Notes: generated from the sequence alone by a model not told the origin. Numbered from the stretch's first letter, positions 51,454 to 61,469 are shown. The stretch is 64,000 nt of DNA from DAISWL01 sp036826375 (GCA_036826375.1 DAISWL010000002.1:62001-126000), one strand, 5' to 3'. A program made the numbers and translations.

Positions 51454-51945
51454 TTAGTCTGTTTTATCGGTTAGTTCTGGGCCAGGTTGCTCAGCAGAGC
51501 TTTTTGCTATCTCGCTAGGGTAAGTTTGTTTATAGAAGCTTCCCAGAACTCCATTTATGAATCTGGATGAGCTATCTGATCCGAATGTTTTTGCCAGTTC
51601 TACGGCCTCGTTAATAACTACCCTAGGAGGCACTTCCTCTGATTTATGCTTAATTTCATAAATAGCCATTCTTAAGATTGCTAAATCTATTTTAGCTATC
51701 TGATTAATTGGCCATTCAGGAGCAAGCGGCCCGATGATTGAATCTAATTCGCTCTGATGGGATATTACCCCCTTCACTAGGCTTGAAACAAAGCTGAAAT
51801 CCTTGATGCTTTTTTCATACTTTGGTTTAGCTCGTTCAATTACTTCATCTAAATCTACGCTTGTATCGGCGCAAGATATTCTAAAATCATATTCATAGAT
51901 CACTTGAAGTGCTACTAATCTTGCTAAGTGTCTATTGGCTGCCAT
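51454..51945 (-). CDS. nusB: Transcription antitermination protein NusB
   Basis: The 163-residue protein has [16 protein letters not shown] at the N-terminus, the [14 protein letters not shown] core and [20 protein letters not shown], then FINGVLG, as in NusB. It acts with S10 (19964) in rRNA antitermination. A tail of about 20 polar residues ends it. First of the nusB-Nudix-rnc-miaA run. Confidence 0.93.
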   Translation of the reverse strand: MAANRHLARLVALQVIYEYDFRISCADTSVDLDEVIERAKPKYEKSIKDFSFVSSLVKGVISHQSELDSIIGPLAPEWPINQIAKIDLAILRMAIYEIKHKSEEVPPRVVINEAVELAKTFGSDSSSRFINGVLGSFYKQTYPSEIAKSSAEQPGPELTDKTD

Positions 51946-52026
51946 GATTATTAATGTTCCTTACTGATTACTTTTATTTAAAAATAAGCTAGATTTTATT
52001 TTTACATTAAGCTTAAGCTTATTATA

Positions 52027-52206
52027 TCAGTTTCGTTCAGCTTTGCCAGCTTTTTTAATAGCTACCAGCTTTTTACCGCTCTCACGCTTGGTTGTATAAA
52101 CTTTTACTGGGCTAAGAGCGTTAACTCGTCTAGCTAAAGTTAGTACTAAATGGCTTCTTCTGAGGCCTTTCTTGCGTGGGCTAGTTTGTTTTTTAGGTTG
52201 AGCCAT
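52027..52206 (-). CDS. rpmF: 50S ribosomal protein L32
   Basis: The 59-residue protein starts MAQPKKQTSPRKKGLRRSHL and ends KKAGKAERN, with TGA as stop. The P-K-x-x-T-S-P-x-x-x-G-x-R-R-S-H pattern is the L32 N-terminus; the usual Cys pairs of the zinc form are absent. ggagaaa precedes the ATG. TGA as stop in this core gene is evidence for the standard code. Confidence 0.88.
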   Translation of the reverse strand: MAQPKKQTSPRKKGLRRSHLVLTLARRVNALSPVKVYTTKRESGKKLVAIKKAGKAERN

Positions 52207-52286
52207 TATTTCTCCTTATAAGAAAATTACTTTTATTTATTTTTTGGCTAATTAAAATTTTACCCTAGTTAAGCTTAAAAATCAAC

Positions 52287-52315
52287 TTGACATAGTCACA
52301 AACTTAGTGTATCAT
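52287..52315 (+). promoter_or_regulatory. Consensus promoter of the 52377 gene
   Basis: TTGACA (52287-52292), a 17-bp spacer and TATCAT (52310-52315). The leader holds a possible 11-codon upstream frame (ATG 52321 to TAA at about 52356) that contains a TTAAGCTTAA site, then the ribosome site tggaga. Confidence 0.7.
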
Positions 52316-52376
52316 TTAAGATGACTATTTCGATTAAGCTTAACATTAAATTTTAATTATAATATGGAGAAAATCT

Positions 52377-52796
52377 ATGAATTCAATAACACCTAATGAA
52401 GGCTCCTACGTTGATGCAGTACAGAGCGACCTAGATGGCGCAACAGCGGCGAAACGAGGGGTTGCAGCGGCGAAACAATATCTTACTAATAAAGAAACCG
52501 TCCCACCATATGCACAAGCTATTATCGCTGCTAGTGAACTTATTAGTAGAATATCAACTACGTGGGGGGAAAGAGGAATGGAGCAACGCTACAGGTTTAG
52601 GAGAGTAGCGGTTGGAGTTGCTTTGGTAGCCTTGATGGGGGTCGGGGCCGTGGAGAGTGGCTTTGCAGGTAATGCCTGGGATGCTTTACGTGGTCGAGGG
52701 GTGTCATCTGTCTACGATGAGTTTACCAATTTGTGTAGACACGATGGGGGCCTGTTTGAACAAGACTGGTACTCCTCCGGCGAATGCCCTCGTTGA
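52377..52796 (+). CDS. Small single-pass membrane protein, hypothetical
   Basis: The 139-residue protein has a helical N-terminal part (about 12-65, Ala-rich), one membrane segment (about 76-96, VAVGVALVALMGVGAVESGF) and an outer tail with two cysteines (LCRHDGG and GECPR) that could form a disulfide. No family is recognised. It has its own consensus promoter and lies between rpmF and leuS on the opposite strand. GC content is higher than in its neighbours. Confidence 0.6.
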   Translation: MNSITPNEGSYVDAVQSDLDGATAAKRGVAAAKQYLTNKETVPPYAQAIIAASELISRISTTWGERGMEQRYRFRRVAVGVALVALMGVGAVESGFAGNAWDALRGRGVSSVYDEFTNLCRHDGGLFEQDWYSSGECPR

Positions 52797-52811
52797 GAAA
52801 TGATAAACTAG

Positions 52812-55800
52812 TTAAACTACCAAATTAACCAACCTACCCGGCACAACTATAACTTTTTTAGGATCTTTGCCGTTTAGTAGTTCTTGAATTCGAGAGTTTT
52901 TAAGTGCAGATTGTTCCATCTGCTCTTTGCTTGCATCGGTATTAAGCTTAATTTCTGCCCGAACTTTGCCGTTGATTTGAACAGCAATGGTGATTTCATC
53001 TTCTTGAAGGAAGTTAGGATCTACCTCTGGCCAGTGGTTTTTATGAATTGAATCACTATGCCCTAGCTGTTGCCAAAGTTCTTCGGCAATATGAGGCCCG
53101 AAGGGGGCAATCAGCATCAGAGTAGTTTCTAAAGCTTGCTGCCAAACATTATTTTCAACAAAACTGATTTCAGATTTAAGTTTAGTTAGATCGTTAAGTA
53201 GTGACATTGAAGCTGCTATTGCGGTGTTATAGAGGTTAGATTCTAGATCTTGACTGGCTTTATGGGTAGCTTTATTAATTGTAACTAAAAGTTTTTTAGC
53301 TTCTGATTCGCTTAGCTCGGCTGATTCGTTTAAGCTTAAGTAATCTTGAACTAGGTTCCACAACCGGTTGAAGTAGCGGTAAGTTCCTGGAACACCCTGA
53401 GGATCCCACCTGGCGCCTTGTTCTAACGGGGCGGCGAACATTAGGTATGTTCTAAGAGCATCGGCTCCGTAACCGGATTCTATAATCTCTAATGGATCTG
53501 GCCCATTACCAAGCGTTTTAGAAAAAGCGGTTCCATCTTTTGCAACAACTTTGCCGTTGAACAGGAACTGTTTGAACGGCTCGGGATCATCTATTAAGTT
53601 TAATTTATGGAAGAACCTGGTGATGAAACGCGCGTAAAGCATATGCGCAGTGGCGTGATCTCCGCCGTTATAGAAATTAATCGGCATCCAGTTATTTGCT
53701 CGCTCTTTACTGAATGGTTGATGCTGGTTATGAGGATCGCTGTAGCGCAGCATATACCAGCTTGAGCAGATGTAAGTATCTAGCGTATCAGTTTCCCGCT
53801 CGGCCTCGCCACCGCACTGCGGGCAGGTGGTTTTGAGCCAATCTTTGGCGCGCGCCAGTGCACTCCGTCCATCTCCGCTAGGTTTAAAATCATCGAGTTC
53901 CGGCAAAACAACTGGCAATTGATTATCTGGAATTAGTACTGGCCCGCACTTTTCACAGTTTACAATCGGGATTGGAGCTCCCCAATAGCGCTGACGCGAG
54001 ACTGACCAATCACGCATTTTGTAGTTAACCTTAAGCTTAGCCAAACCTTTCTTTTCAAGATCCGCCACAATCTTAAGCTTAGCATCTTCGGAGGTTAAGC
54101 CAGTGTATTCACCGGAATTAACTAAAATCATATCCCCATGAAAACTAACCTTATCAGAGATCTTATCAATAAAATCAGACAAGTTATTTAACCCTTTCTT
54201 GCTAGTCATTGGACACATTCGCACGCTGTAAGTATCAAATGCTTTCCCCGTTAGTATAATACTATTATCATTTAAGTGTTGCGAGTCCCTTTCTATATGA
54301 ATATGCTCCTCTCTGCCGATAGATAATATCTCTTCTGAGAATTGATCTACTTCCTGAATAGAAATCCAAAACCTACTGCCAATAAGGGTTCTTTTTACCG
54401 GTAAATTAAACTTAACTGCGAATTCATAATCTCTTTCATCATGAGCGGGAACGGCCATGATGGCACCAGTTCCGTATCCGCCTAAAACGTAATCTGCTAC
54501 CCAAATTGGAATCTGCTCATTATTTACAGGATTTATGGCATAAGAGCCGGTAAATACCCCTGTTTTTTCTTTGCTAGCCTGGCGTTCAACTTCAGTTTTT
54601 CGGCCGCTTTGTTTAATATATTCTTCTACTTCAGATTTATTTTCTGGCGTACTTAAGCTTAAGGCGAGCTCACTTTCTGGAGCAAGCACCATGAAGGTGG
54701 CTCCGAAAAGGGTATCCGCACGAGTTGTGAAAACGGTGATATCTGGAATAATTGGGGCATACCAATTATTATTAGCGAGCCAATCCCAAGCAGATTCATT
54801 ATCTCCTGGCTCGGATTGATTATTAAACTTATTTCCTAGCTTACAAATATCATATTGATTATTATCGTCTAAAATAAAGCGTTCTATGGCGCCATCTTTA
54901 TGTTTGAATATAAATACCACTTCATTATTAGTTAGGTATTCATTCCAAAAGCCTGGTTCCATTTTTTCAATTATCAGTTTTTCGAAAGCATCGCTTCTAA
55001 TAACTGGAAATTCTACACAAAGGTACCCGGAATTAGTGATTGATTCAACTTTTCCGCCCAGTTTGGATATATCATCTTCAGTAATCTCCCTCTGGCCCAT
55101 AATGTAAGTTCTGGCCATATCTGCACTTGGATTCAAAACCTTTTTAACGCTAAACTTAATTTCGGCGCCTTCGCTTCGGCCGATCCAGTTTTTTTGTGCT
55201 GTCTTAACGCTATCAGTCCAATCTAAATTATCTGTGGCCTCAAGAAGTTCATCGGCGTATTCGGTGATTTTGAAAAACCATTGTTTTACTTCGCGTTTTT
55301 CAACGGTAGGATCATCCTTGCCTTCATGCCTCCAGCATTTACCATCTACTATCTGTTCGTTGGCCAATACTGTTTGGCACTTTTCACACCACCATTGCTG
55401 GCGAGCATCCTGGTAGGCCAAGCCGTTTCTGTGCATTTGAGAAAAAATCCACTGTGTCCATTTGTAATATTCTGGAGTGTGAGTTGCAATTTCTTTTTCC
55501 CAATCATTAGACCAACCCATAGCCTGATATTGCTTGTGGTAGTTAGGGATTATTGTCGCCATGCTTTCTTGAGGAGAAACTCCAGCCTTGATGGCATAGT
55601 TTTCAGCTGGCAAGCCGAAGGAATCCCAACCAACCGGATGGTAACTCTCATAACCTTGTTGGCGTTTGAAGCGGGCTTTGACATCGCTGATTGTGTAGTT
55701 CATGGCATGTCCAACGTGCAGACCCGCTCCGCTTGGGTAGTTAAACATGCTCATGCCAATATATTTTGGCTTATCAGAATCTAAATCTGTGGTGTAGATG

Positions 55801-55862
55801 TTGGTTTCTTGCCAGATTTTCTGCCATTTTGGTTCGATTACTTTGGGATTATACTTGTTCAT
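52812..55862 (-). CDS. leuS: Leucyl-tRNA synthetase with two large insertions
   Basis: The protein has 1016 residues, against about 800-880 for the family. The HIGH motif is HVGH (49-52). The KMSKS loop reads AFSKT (about 775-785). A catalytic core, CP1 editing domain (VFTTRADTLFGATF, GTGAIMAVPAHDERD) and anticodon/C-terminal domains are all present. Insertion 1 (about 243-372) lies in the entry to CP1 and holds GQREITEDDISKLGGKVE and EKMEPGFWNEYL; insertion 2 (about 491-570) lies before the GDMILVNSGEYTGL block. It charges tRNA-Leu. Confidence 0.96.
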   Translation of the reverse strand: MNKYNPKVIEPKWQKIWQETNIYTTDLDSDKPKYIGMSMFNYPSGAGLHVGHAMNYTISDVKARFKRQQGYESYHPVGWDSFGLPAENYAIKAGVSPQESMATIIPNYHKQYQAMGWSNDWEKEIATHTPEYYKWTQWIFSQMHRNGLAYQDARQQWWCEKCQTVLANEQIVDGKCWRHEGKDDPTVEKREVKQWFFKITEYADELLEATDNLDWTDSVKTAQKNWIGRSEGAEIKFSVKKVLNPSADMARTYIMGQREITEDDISKLGGKVESITNSGYLCVEFPVIRSDAFEKLIIEKMEPGFWNEYLTNNEVVFIFKHKDGAIERFILDDNNQYDICKLGNKFNNQSEPGDNESAWDWLANNNWYAPIIPDITVFTTRADTLFGATFMVLAPESELALSLSTPENKSEVEEYIKQSGRKTEVERQASKEKTGVFTGSYAINPVNNEQIPIWVADYVLGGYGTGAIMAVPAHDERDYEFAVKFNLPVKRTLIGSRFWISIQEVDQFSEEILSIGREEHIHIERDSQHLNDNSIILTGKAFDTYSVRMCPMTSKKGLNNLSDFIDKISDKVSFHGDMILVNSGEYTGLTSEDAKLKIVADLEKKGLAKLKVNYKMRDWSVSRQRYWGAPIPIVNCEKCGPVLIPDNQLPVVLPELDDFKPSGDGRSALARAKDWLKTTCPQCGGEAERETDTLDTYICSSWYMLRYSDPHNQHQPFSKERANNWMPINFYNGGDHATAHMLYARFITRFFHKLNLIDDPEPFKQFLFNGKVVAKDGTAFSKTLGNGPDPLEIIESGYGADALRTYLMFAAPLEQGARWDPQGVPGTYRYFNRLWNLVQDYLSLNESAELSESEAKKLLVTINKATHKASQDLESNLYNTAIAASMSLLNDLTKLKSEISFVENNVWQQALETTLMLIAPFGPHIAEELWQQLGHSDSIHKNHWPEVDPNFLQEDEITIAVQINGKVRAEIKLNTDASKEQMEQSALKNSRIQELLNGKDPKKVIVVPGRLVNLVV
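54747..55136 (-). other. Inserted domain 1 within LeuRS
   Basis: About 130 residues between EIKFSVKKVLNP and PDITVFTTRAD have no counterpart in ordinary LeuRS. The segment has its own domain-like pattern (GQREITEDDISKLGGKVESI, FEKLIIEKMEPGFWNEYL, VVFIFKHKDGAIERF). I have the impression of similar stand-alone pieces in other CPR proteins, but cannot check this. Confidence 0.7.
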
Positions 55863-56012
55863 TTTTGCTACGCTTAACTCCTTAATATTTACTAAACTTA
55901 AATCTTTTTAAAATAATAAAAACAACTTAAAATGCTCAATTAAAGATTAAGCCGCCAGCGAGTGAATACCGCCACAAGATGAATAAAACATTAAGTTTAA
56001 TTATAGCAGATA

Positions 56013-58721
56013 TTACTGAATATTTACGGTCTGATTGATTGTAGCACTATAGTAGCCTTCATCGGTTATATTGATTGTGATTTTGTGCGCTCCGGGAGTT
56101 GTAAATTGATGAGCAAAATTTGAACTGCCACTAGCGGATATGGCGGCCGATCCTACGGCCTGACCGTCTATCAAAACCTCTACACTACTAACATTAAACT
56201 TACCGGGACTGATACCAAGAGAAAAAGTTACAGTCTTCGGGTTAGATGTAGATACTGGTGGACTAGCTGGGGGCGAGGAAGTGCTCAGGCTGGCGGTTGG
56301 TTTAGGATCATCACAGCTGTGAACGTCGTCATTGTTTTCAAGATCGTAATCATGCGCACTATATAAAATCGTTCCCTCTCCGGCGTCGGTTCCTGTGGCG
56401 TTAATTACCTCGCGTGCAGCATCTGGAGTACAAGATGTGGCTAATTTCTTGGAAACTTTATCAACGGTAAATTGTTTGCCAGGTAACTCTTTTGGCTTCT
56501 TGAACCAGGATGGATATATATCGGTTTTACCATTCAACGTAATTTCTTGAATGCCGGATGGGCGGTTAAAATCTTTATTACTCCACCCCCTAAGCGCATA
56601 TGCAGACTTGATGTAAGACCCTAGTAATTTAGAGGTCATGATTGTAGTATTGCCATCCATGGGAGTGGCGTCGTTATTGCCTATCCATACACCGGTTGCT
56701 ACATCTGGTGTATAAGTCATCATCCACCCATCTTTTTTATCGTTAGTGGTACCAGTTTTAACCGCTAATTTGACGCCGCCAGGTATCGTCAAGTTGCTTT
56801 CTAGGCCACCGAACAGTGGGGATCTGGCCGAAGAATCTGAAAGTATATTACTTATGATGTATGCGTTTTCAGGATTAAGCACTTGCTGACCTTCTTTTTC
56901 TCTCCATTCCTCTAAAATCTCTCCTGATTTCATAACTTTAAGGATGGTAACTTCATCTTTAGCCTTTCCGCCTCTGGCGAAAGAAGCGTATGCCTGAACG
57001 TGCTCGTTAAGCCTAACCTCGCCGGAACCTAGCCCAACGGATAATCCGTAATCGCAATTATTACACAAGGTTTTATCGCCCATATCCCTAGTTAGATTAA
57101 TCATCTGGTCGATCCCACCTATTTCCAAAGCCCGTAAGGCCGGTAAGTTTCTGGATGTATCTAGAGCCGACCTAACACTGATAGGCCCTTGGAATTTTTG
57201 ATCAAAGTTTTGAGGGCTATACGGGGGATTACCCGGCCAAGTTTTTGGGGTATCTAAAATTACAGATCCAGCTCCCCAGTTATCTTTATAAAGTAATTGA
57301 GCATAAGTAAATGGCTTAATACTAGAACCCGGCTGGCGTTTAGACGTAGCTACATTAACGGCTCCGAACTTCGGATAATTAAAGTCTCTAGATCCCACCA
57401 TGGCTAAAACCTGAGAAGTAGCAACATCAACTGACACAAGCGCTGCATTACTACCACCGCCAGCATCTATACTTTTAATGTTAGATGCGACGGCTTCTTC
57501 GGCTTTTTGTTGCAAATCCCAATCTAGGGACGTCACAACTTCATACCCACCTCTTCTAACATTCTGTTCGCCATATTTCTGGAAGAGCTTATCCTGGACG
57601 TCTAATACAAAGTGGGGAGCCTTTATATCTTTATACTGGTTACTTTCATCTTTTGGCTGTACGGTAGCGATTACATCTATAGGCTTAACTGCGTCTGCGT
57701 CTGCCTGAGTTATGTAGCCTATTTCAACCATGCCTTTCAGCGCAGTTTTCATCCTCCCTTCTAGAATTTCTTGGTTGAAGTATTCGCTGTAAGGATCGTA
57801 CCTGCTCGGACGCTGGGGGATAGAAGCCAAGAACACGGATTCGCCCAAGCTTAAATCTTTGGCAGGCTTTCGAAAATAACGCTGAGCTCCGGATTCTATA
57901 CCGTAACTAGTACCGCCATAATTAATAGCATTTAGATACATAGTTAAGATTTGTTCCTTACTATAAGTTCTTTCTACTTCAACGGCTAAAATCAACTCTT
58001 TGATTTTTCTACTTATAGTTTTTTCGTTGTCTTCTAATAACTCATTTTTAACTAGCTGCTGAGTTATCGTAGATCCGCCACCATTCTCGCCTCTGCCAAC
58101 CACGGCGCGGCTCAAACCCTTAGGATCAAATCCGTTATGCTCATAAAATCTTCTATCTTCCAGAGATATAGTTGCTTGCTTAAGGTAATCTGAAATTTGG
58201 TCGTACTCAACCACGGTTCTATCCTTGTCCCCCTTATATTCCCACAGAAGAACTGTAGCAGTCTTATCATAGTACTTTACGCTACTGTTCTGGATCCTTC
58301 GGGATATCTCTTCCGGATTAAGCTTAGATACATCCCGCCTAAAATAAGCAAAAGTTACGGCGCCTATCAAACCAAAAATGAGAACAAAAACTATAAAAGT
58401 GCGAAAGATAAGCTTAAATCCGCGCTTACTAAAAATAAAGCCAAAAAAGTTTCTAGGATTCATATAATATAATATTCTCTTAAATTTAGTATGGGGCATA
58501 TTAGCTAATCGCTTGGCTTTCTCTAACTTCCTAGTTTCTCTTTTATACTTACGGGAGTTAGCACCTATATTAGCATAGAGTAAGCTATCTGGTATCTGTT
58601 TGTTTTGAGTTAAAGAACGACTCTGGATTTGCTCTACCGATCTTTTATTACCATCAAAGTCATGCCCATGACTAGTGCTATCTTCTTGAACTTTTATTTT
58701 CTTAGGTTTAATGTCATCCAT
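56013..58721 (-). CDS. Class A penicillin-binding protein (bifunctional transglycosylase/transpeptidase)
   Basis: The 902-residue protein has a basic cytoplasmic N-terminus (1-103), one membrane helix (about 104-127), a GT51 domain with EDRRFYEHNGFD (catalytic Glu) and GGSTITQQLVKNELL, and a transpeptidase domain with RQPGSSIKPFTY (SxxK) and KTGTTNDKKDGW (KTG). The C-terminus has a Pro/Ser linker (about 800-825) and an Ig-like domain of about 75 residues. It builds peptidoglycan from lipid II flipped by MurJ (8621). There are no TAARCTTAA sites over most of it (55999-58318). Confidence 0.96.
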   Translation of the reverse strand: MDDIKPKKIKVQEDSTSHGHDFDGNKRSVEQIQSRSLTQNKQIPDSLLYANIGANSRKYKRETRKLEKAKRLANMPHTKFKRILYYMNPRNFFGFIFSKRGFKLIFRTFIVFVLIFGLIGAVTFAYFRRDVSKLNPEEISRRIQNSSVKYYDKTATVLLWEYKGDKDRTVVEYDQISDYLKQATISLEDRRFYEHNGFDPKGLSRAVVGRGENGGGSTITQQLVKNELLEDNEKTISRKIKELILAVEVERTYSKEQILTMYLNAINYGGTSYGIESGAQRYFRKPAKDLSLGESVFLASIPQRPSRYDPYSEYFNQEILEGRMKTALKGMVEIGYITQADADAVKPIDVIATVQPKDESNQYKDIKAPHFVLDVQDKLFQKYGEQNVRRGGYEVVTSLDWDLQQKAEEAVASNIKSIDAGGGSNAALVSVDVATSQVLAMVGSRDFNYPKFGAVNVATSKRQPGSSIKPFTYAQLLYKDNWGAGSVILDTPKTWPGNPPYSPQNFDQKFQGPISVRSALDTSRNLPALRALEIGGIDQMINLTRDMGDKTLCNNCDYGLSVGLGSGEVRLNEHVQAYASFARGGKAKDEVTILKVMKSGEILEEWREKEGQQVLNPENAYIISNILSDSSARSPLFGGLESNLTIPGGVKLAVKTGTTNDKKDGWMMTYTPDVATGVWIGNNDATPMDGNTTIMTSKLLGSYIKSAYALRGWSNKDFNRPSGIQEITLNGKTDIYPSWFKKPKELPGKQFTVDKVSKKLATSCTPDAAREVINATGTDAGEGTILYSAHDYDLENNDDVHSCDDPKPTASLSTSSPPASPPVSTSNPKTVTFSLGISPGKFNVSSVEVLIDGQAVGSAAISASGSSNFAHQFTTPGAHKITINITDEGYYSATINQTVNIQ

Positions 58722-58928
58722 AATTATAATCGAATATCATAACCATGATAGCATCCGAGTTTGGTTTTTTACAAATACTTATCACCATAAAAGTGATGAT
58801 ATGATAATATTACAGATATGGAAACCTGTTTTAAACTTAAGTTTAATCTAAACTACCCCTTTTGGGTTTTTAACATTAGACATATAAAATAAGATTTTTA
58901 AAACTAAATTTATTTACAAGGAGTAAAA

Positions 58929-60149
58929 ATGACACTTTCAGAAGAACTAACCTGGCGCGGATTTATAAACCAAACTACGTTTAAAGATTTAAAAGATTTA
59001 GATAAAACTGAAATTGCCTTCTATCACGGTTTCGATGCCAGCTCCGATTCCCAGACAATTGGTAACTTAGCAGCTATGATGATAGATTTAGTATTTATCC
59101 GTCATGGCCATAAAGCCTACATTCTGGCTGGGGGGGCGACATCTTTAGTTGGCGACCCTGGTGGAAAGGATGGCGAAAGGGATTTGCAAGCCGAAGAGAT
59201 AATTACTCACAATGTCGCCTGTGCGGAATCTCAACTTAAGAAGATATACGGCGATAGGCCTTTTACAATGGTTAACAATCTAGATTGGACCAAAAACTTA
59301 AGCTTAATAGATTTTTTAAGAACAGTAGGTAAAAACTTCGGCATTGGGGATTTAATCAAAAAAGATTTTATAGCCTCTCGCTTAGGTGAAGGCGCTTCTG
59401 GAATAAGCTACGCTGAATTTAGCTACACTCTTTTGCAAGGCATGGATTTTTTGCATCTTTTTGATAATTACGGCGTAACTTTACAAATTGGCGGTTCTGA
59501 TCAGTGGGGTAATTGCATATCAGGGCTAGAACTAATCAGAAGAATGCGCGGAGCAGAAACTCACGTATTAACACATCCCTTAGTAATTGATAAGACAACT
59601 GGCAAGAAGTTTGGCAAAAGTGAAGATGGAGCCGTGTGGCTGGATCCTAACAAAACCAGCCCGTTCAAGTTCTACCAGTTTTGGTTAAATGTAGATGATG
59701 AAGGCGTCGGTGATTACATTAAAATCTACACCGAAATACAACCCGAAGAATTTGATGAATTGATACTTAAGTTTAATCAAAACAGAGCCGAGCGAGCTGC
59801 TCAAAAATACTTAGCCTACGAAGTTACTAAATTAGTTCACGGCGAAGATGTAGCCGAAAGTATGAAAAGAATCAGCGAAGTTCTGTTTAGTGGCCGAGCA
59901 GCGGAAGAATTGACAGATCAAGATTTTGAATCCTTAAGCTTAGAGCTCCCCTCTTCAGAAGCTGAAGATATTCTAGAATTTTTGGTTGAAACTGAAATCG
60001 CTAAAAGCAAAGGCGAAGCCCGCCGATTAGTTGAGCAAAATGCAATCTCCATCAACGGTCAAAAAATAACCGATTCAGATGCTAAGCTTAAGGCTCCTAG
60101 TTTAGTTAAAAAAGGCAAGAACGTGTTTGGGGTTTATCATCCAAAGTAA
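58929..60149 (+). CDS. tyrS: Tyrosyl-tRNA synthetase with altered HIGH motif
   Basis: The 406-residue protein has the class I core, GGATSLVGDPGGKDGER, LLQGMDFLHLFDNYGVTLQI and GGSDQWGN, KFGKSEDGAVW (KMSKS loop as KFGKS) and a C-terminal S4 RNA-binding domain (SKGEARRLVEQNAISINGQK). The HIGH signature reads TIGN (43-46), replacing both histidines. It charges tRNA-Tyr. caaggag precedes the ATG. Several TAARCTTAA sites occur. Confidence 0.95.
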   Translation: MTLSEELTWRGFINQTTFKDLKDLDKTEIAFYHGFDASSDSQTIGNLAAMMIDLVFIRHGHKAYILAGGATSLVGDPGGKDGERDLQAEEIITHNVACAESQLKKIYGDRPFTMVNNLDWTKNLSLIDFLRTVGKNFGIGDLIKKDFIASRLGEGASGISYAEFSYTLLQGMDFLHLFDNYGVTLQIGGSDQWGNCISGLELIRRMRGAETHVLTHPLVIDKTTGKKFGKSEDGAVWLDPNKTSPFKFYQFWLNVDDEGVGDYIKIYTEIQPEEFDELILKFNQNRAERAAQKYLAYEVTKLVHGEDVAESMKRISEVLFSGRAAEELTDQDFESLSLELPSSEAEDILEFLVETEIAKSKGEARRLVEQNAISINGQKITDSDAKLKAPSLVKKGKNVFGVYHPK

Positions 60150-60167
60150 AAATGGTTAGATTAATTA

Positions 60168-60197
60168 TTGACATTAACAAAGCTTAAGAGCTACAAT
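60168..60197 (+). promoter_or_regulatory. Promoter of the sortase gene
   Basis: TTGACA (60168-60173) and TACAAT (60192-60197) with an 18-bp spacer, leaving a leader of about 65 nt without an obvious ribosome site. Confidence 0.6.
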
Positions 60198-60266
60198 AGT
60201 AAGTGTTAATAATATAATAAAAATATAAACTATAAAATTTATTTTTTATAGTCATCAAAATAAAAA

Positions 60267-61469
60267 ATGAATCCAAAAAGAACAAATTATTCTATAGCTA
60301 AACCCTCGAGAACAAGCTTCTCTTTGGGTATGGATGATTACGCAGTGAAAACTGGCAGGTCTCAAGGCCCTATTAGTGTCAGTCAGCAAGCTGCCACTAA
60401 ACCGGTGCCACACTCTGACGGTCAAAGCAAGGCGCAAACTGCTAACCAGGATGGCGCTAGCTATTATCAGGTTAAGCCTGTTTTAAGTTTCAGAACACGC
60501 ATCAATTACATAATGAATTATGGGTTGCATAATCCTGGCTATCTAGCCATGCGTAGCTCTGCTATGGTTGTAATGCTCTCCCGAAAACTATCAGTTAGTC
60601 AAGCCCCGCCTGTCGGATTTATATCTAGCGCCAAGCCCGCCAATGACGAGGCTTTAGACGTAGGCAAATTCATAGTAGACCATTCTTGGGATGATATGGA
60701 GAATAATGCCGCCGAAGAGAATGCGATAGGTTTAGCAGCTGCATCGCTAGCGGCAGAATCCAGTTTCAACAAGATTAAACCCGTAAAAACCAGTAAGCCA
60801 ATCTCCAATAATGGTAACCCTCTTAGAGAATTAAGCCTAAAGGCTAAATCTAATCGCCATAAAATAAGATCAATCGTTACGGCCTCAGTGGCTTGTGGAA
60901 TAATATTGGTAAGTAGTGGGCTTATGTATGCTAATTCTAAAGTTCTGCCAGAAGGAAATATATCTGGCTCAACTAGCCTTTATGTAAACAAAGCAGAGCC
61001 CAAGTCGGAAGCAGTAGCCAAAGTAGATAGCAATAGCCTCCAACCAGATAGAATAAAGATTAGCTCACTAAACATAGATGCTCAATCTGTAACGGTAGGC
61101 TTAACATCCGATAACGCAGTGGATGTTCCTGAAAAAATATCTGATGCAGCTTGGTTCAATGGGTCAGCGCTACCAGGTAAGCCGGGAACTACTTTCATGC
61201 TTGGCCACTATGCAGCTGGCTACGGTGGAATTTTTGATAATCTAGCCAAAATAAAGGAAGGCGACATAATCGAGCTAACAGATCATGCTAATAATAGCTT
61301 TAAGTATAAGGTAAGCAAAAAAGATAAACAGAAAGTAGCGGATATTAACATGGATGCGATCTTAACATCAGACGGAGAGAACCGTCTAGTTATAATGACT
61401 TGTGCCGGGAGCTACATAGCCCAGAACTACACTGATAGACTGATAGTCACAGCCACCCCAATCCAATAA
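60267..61469 (+). CDS. Sortase family transpeptidase (class E/F-like)
   Basis: The 400-residue protein has a cytoplasmic N-terminal half (1-200) that is polar and low in homology, a membrane helix (about 203-225) and an extracellular sortase domain. The catalytic triad is readable: His in FMLGHYAAG (about 310), Cys in VIMTCAGSY (about 378) and Arg in TDRLIVTA (about 390). Sortases anchor surface proteins to peptidoglycan or assemble pili; no LPxTG substrate gene was noted in this window. The long N-terminal region is unusual for a sortase. Confidence 0.88.
   Translation: MNPKRTNYSIAKPSRTSFSLGMDDYAVKTGRSQGPISVSQQAATKPVPHSDGQSKAQTANQDGASYYQVKPVLSFRTRINYIMNYGLHNPGYLAMRSSAMVVMLSRKLSVSQAPPVGFISSAKPANDEALDVGKFIVDHSWDDMENNAAEENAIGLAAASLAAESSFNKIKPVKTSKPISNNGNPLRELSLKAKSNRHKIRSIVTASVACGIILVSSGLMYANSKVLPEGNISGSTSLYVNKAEPKSEAVAKVDSNSLQPDRIKISSLNIDAQSVTVGLTSDNAVDVPEKISDAAWFNGSALPGKPGTTFMLGHYAAGYGGIFDNLAKIKEGDIIELTDHANNSFKYKVSKKDKQKVADINMDAILTSDGENRLVIMTCAGSYIAQNYTDRLIVTATPIQ

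Noticed and set aside
54747..55136. Frameshift or assembly error in leuS
   Set aside because: The frame is open throughout, family motifs resume correctly on both sides and the insert looks like protein-coding sequence.
59934..59970. A 16-base match between tyrS (ccttaagcttagagct) and the edge of the palindromic element in miaA
   Set aside because: The shared part is mostly the common motif, and the tyrS segment encodes normal-looking protein sequence.
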